Assembly (NCBI GenBank): GCA_944358665.1
Contig: CALVRP010000082.1
Span: 1 to 12,751, forward strand
Direction of reading: 5' to 3'
From: an uncultured Bacilli bacterium
GTDB taxonomy: Bacteria; Bacillota_I; Bacilli_A; RF39; UBA660
Length of the DNA stretch: 12,751 bases
A program made the translations under genes and the position numbers. Shown here piece after piece: positions 11,411 to 12,751 of this stretch. The first letter of the stretch is position 1; the number at the start of each line of letters is the position of its first letter. The notes under the pieces are model-generated. The model saw only the letters and a program-made list of their open reading frames with translations. It had not been told where the DNA came from and searched no databases.

Positions 11411-12751
11411 ATGGATGAGAGAAACCAGTGGATAGATATTATAACTAAATTATATAGGAATTTACATACATCAGATAGAGTAATGCATACATCAAAAGAA
11501 AGTGATAAAAAGAGAGATAGAATATTAAATTATTTTGAAAGATTAGAAAGAGTTCATGATAAAGTTGCTAGAAGTAAAAATAAATCAGCGGAAAAATTAT
11601 TAAAAAATTTTTATTATGACATTTATGTTATAAAACCAGAGGAAATACCAGATAGTTATTTTGAACACGAGAAACAAATAATGCGTGAACGTGGTTATGG
11701 TGATATTGAAATAACTCCTGAAAGAAAAAAAATATTAGTAAATCAAATAATCGAAGATCAACAAAAATCATTAGAACCATGGATTGATTATTTCTTATAT
11801 GATGAAGAAAGTAAATCATATGAAATGTGGGAAAAGTACTGGGTATTTCAAGGCTTGCAAAAGCTTGGAAAATATGACAAAGAAACTGGTAAATTTTCAA
11901 AAAGAGATAAACATACAGTATATCCATTTCCACCAGTAGATAGAGAAGCAGTTTTTACAACATTAAAACTAATGGAAGCTTATATCAAAGATAAAAAAGG
12001 CGAAGATGAAATAAAAAATGCTTTAGGAAGTGGAAACTTTAAAACTTTATATGAATATGCGATGAAAATGATAATGGAAAAAGGTGAAAAACATAGTAAT
12101 GGTACTGACGGAATATGGGTAAAATATGACCAAGGCAGTGATTATAATAAATTAAGAGACTCTTTACAAGGTTATTATACCGGCTGGTGCACCGCGGCTG
12201 GTGAGAATTTTGCGAAAGGGCAACTGGCAAATGGAGACTTTTATGTATATTATACATATGATGAAAATAATGAACCCAAAGTACCAAGAATAGCCATAAG
12301 AATGAATGGACATAATGAAATAGGAGAAATAAGAGGAATAGCTGATAATCAAAATATGGAACCAGAAATGATGCCCATATTAAATGAAAAACTACAAGAA
12401 TTTCCGGATAAAGATAAATATTTAAAAAAAGAATATGATATGCAATATTTAACAACAATAGAAAATAAAGTACAAAAAGGTTATGAATTAACTATTGAAG
12501 AATTAAAATTTTTATATGAAATAGATAATAAGATAGAAGGCTTTGGGTATCAAAAGGACCCAAGAATAGAAGAAATAAAAAGTAAGAGAAATATAATAGA
12601 TGATTTAAATAAAGTATTTTCTAGCGTAACTTCTATTAAAGGAGATCTTGATTTAAGAAGTTTAACAAGTGCTGAAGGCTTAACATTACCACAAAGTGTA
12701 GTAGGAAATCTTGATTTAAGAAGTTTAACAAGTGCTGAAGGCTTAACATTA
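11411..12751 (+). CDS. Uncharacterised protein with leucine-rich tandem repeats (3' end missing)
   Basis: 447 codons, open to the end of the window. No named family recognised. The N-terminal half (1-240) is charged, helical and rich in Lys/Glu. A central block looks like a conserved domain: GIWVKYDQGSDYNKLRDSL (about 236-254), GWCTAAGENF (258-267, Trp259 and Cys260), QLANGDFYVYYT, then PRIAIRM, EIRGIADNQN and further on YEIDNKIEGFGYQKDPRI. I recall similar blocks in uncharacterised proteins of metagenomic bacteria but cannot verify that. From residue 413 a 21-residue repeat begins (LDLRSLTSAEGLTLPQSVVG plus one residue), with one full copy and a second cut by the window end. The gene uses ATA for Ile and A-rich codons far more than ileS or the LCP gene. 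This suggests transfer, perhaps on a mobile element or phage. No signal peptide is seen. Confidence 0.8.
   Translation, partial: MDERNQWIDIITKLYRNLHTSDRVMHTSKESDKKRDRILNYFERLERVHDKVARSKNKSAEKLLKNFYYDIYVIKPEEIPDSYFEHEKQIMRERGYGDIEITPERKKILVNQIIEDQQKSLEPWIDYFLYDEESKSYEMWEKYWVFQGLQKLGKYDKETGKFSKRDKHTVYPFPPVDREAVFTTLKLMEAYIKDKKGEDEIKNALGSGNFKTLYEYAMKMIMEKGEKHSNGTDGIWVKYDQGSDYNKLRDSLQGYYTGWCTAAGENFAKGQLANGDFYVYYTYDENNEPKVPRIAIRMNGHNEIGEIRGIADNQNMEPEMMPILNEKLQEFPDKDKYLKKEYDMQYLTTIENKVQKGYELTIEELKFLYEIDNKIEGFGYQKDPRIEEIKSKRNIIDDLNKVFSSVTSIKGDLDLRSLTSAEGLTLPQSVVGNLDLRSLTSAEGLTL
12645..12751 (+). repeat. 63-bp tandem coding repeat (continues beyond the window)
   Basis: 12645-12688 and 12708-12751 are identical over 44 bp with a 63-bp period, starting ATCTTGATTTAAGAAG. 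The copy number cannot be seen because the window ends inside copy two. Confidence 0.92.

Noticed and set aside
11628..12458. Minus-strand frames opposite the repeat-protein gene
   Set aside because: The A-rich, stop-poor coding strand leaves open Tyr/Phe/Leu/His-rich frames on the other strand. They have no ribosome sites and the plus-strand frame is open throughout.
12645..12751. CRISPR-like repeat array
   Set aside because: The 63-bp units are contiguous, in frame and coding; there are no variable spacers.

Overview
The window is AT-rich DNA of a low-GC Gram-positive bacterium of the Bacilli. The signs are AGGAGG-type ribosome binding sites on nearly every gene, sigma-A-like promoters, a T-box leader on ileS, a SepF-DivIVA pair and a HelD-type RNA polymerase motor. 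UGA serves as a stop (fic ends in it) and UGG codes Trp, so this is not the mycoplasma code. A gut Bacilli lineage with a compact genome is my best guess, by inference only.

Layout: (1) 1-66, the 3' end of a tRNA and a terminator that can also serve the convergent gene. (2) 150-995, minus strand, a DUF1848 protein with a cysteine cluster. (3) 1309-3372, a LytR-CpsA-Psr cell-wall ligase carrying a PASTA-like domain and a Ser-rich tail. (4) 3473-4177, an MgtC/SapB membrane protein. (5) 4314-8207, a shortened division cluster: sepF, divIVA, then a T-box-controlled ileS. The T-box promoter lies inside the end of divIVA. (6) 8288-8941, a Fic-fold protein that lacks the catalytic His. (7) 8942-9277, a compact locus that looks like a type I toxin-antitoxin system. 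(8) 9398-11338, a HelD-like helicase. (9) 11411 to the end, an uncharacterised protein that runs into 63-bp (21-residue) leucine-rich repeats, identical over the 44 bp visible, and off the window.

The most interesting region is 8942-9277. On the minus strand a 30-residue hydrophobic peptide (9186-9094) has a perfectly placed AGGAGG and a near-ideal promoter (TTGCAA, 17-bp spacer, TATAAT). The spacer is filled by a LexA/DinR-like SOS box (CGAACATTTGTTCT). The Shine-Dalgarno is locked in a hairpin with a GAAA loop, and an 11-bp complementarity can join the 5' and 3' ends of the mRNA. From the other side, an extended -10 promoter drives a short plus-strand RNA (about 8984-9095) that ends in a strong terminator exactly at the toxin stop codon, so it covers only the toxin 3' UTR. 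This arrangement resembles the Bacillus BsrG/SR4 and TxpA/RatA type I systems combined with the SOS logic of E. coli TisB.

How the genes work together: items 3 to 5 form a cell-envelope, division and translation block that looks like core genome. From 8208 onward the content is accessory in character (Fic, putative toxin-antitoxin, repeat protein). The last gene differs visibly from the core genes in codon choice, for example in heavy use of ATA for Ile.
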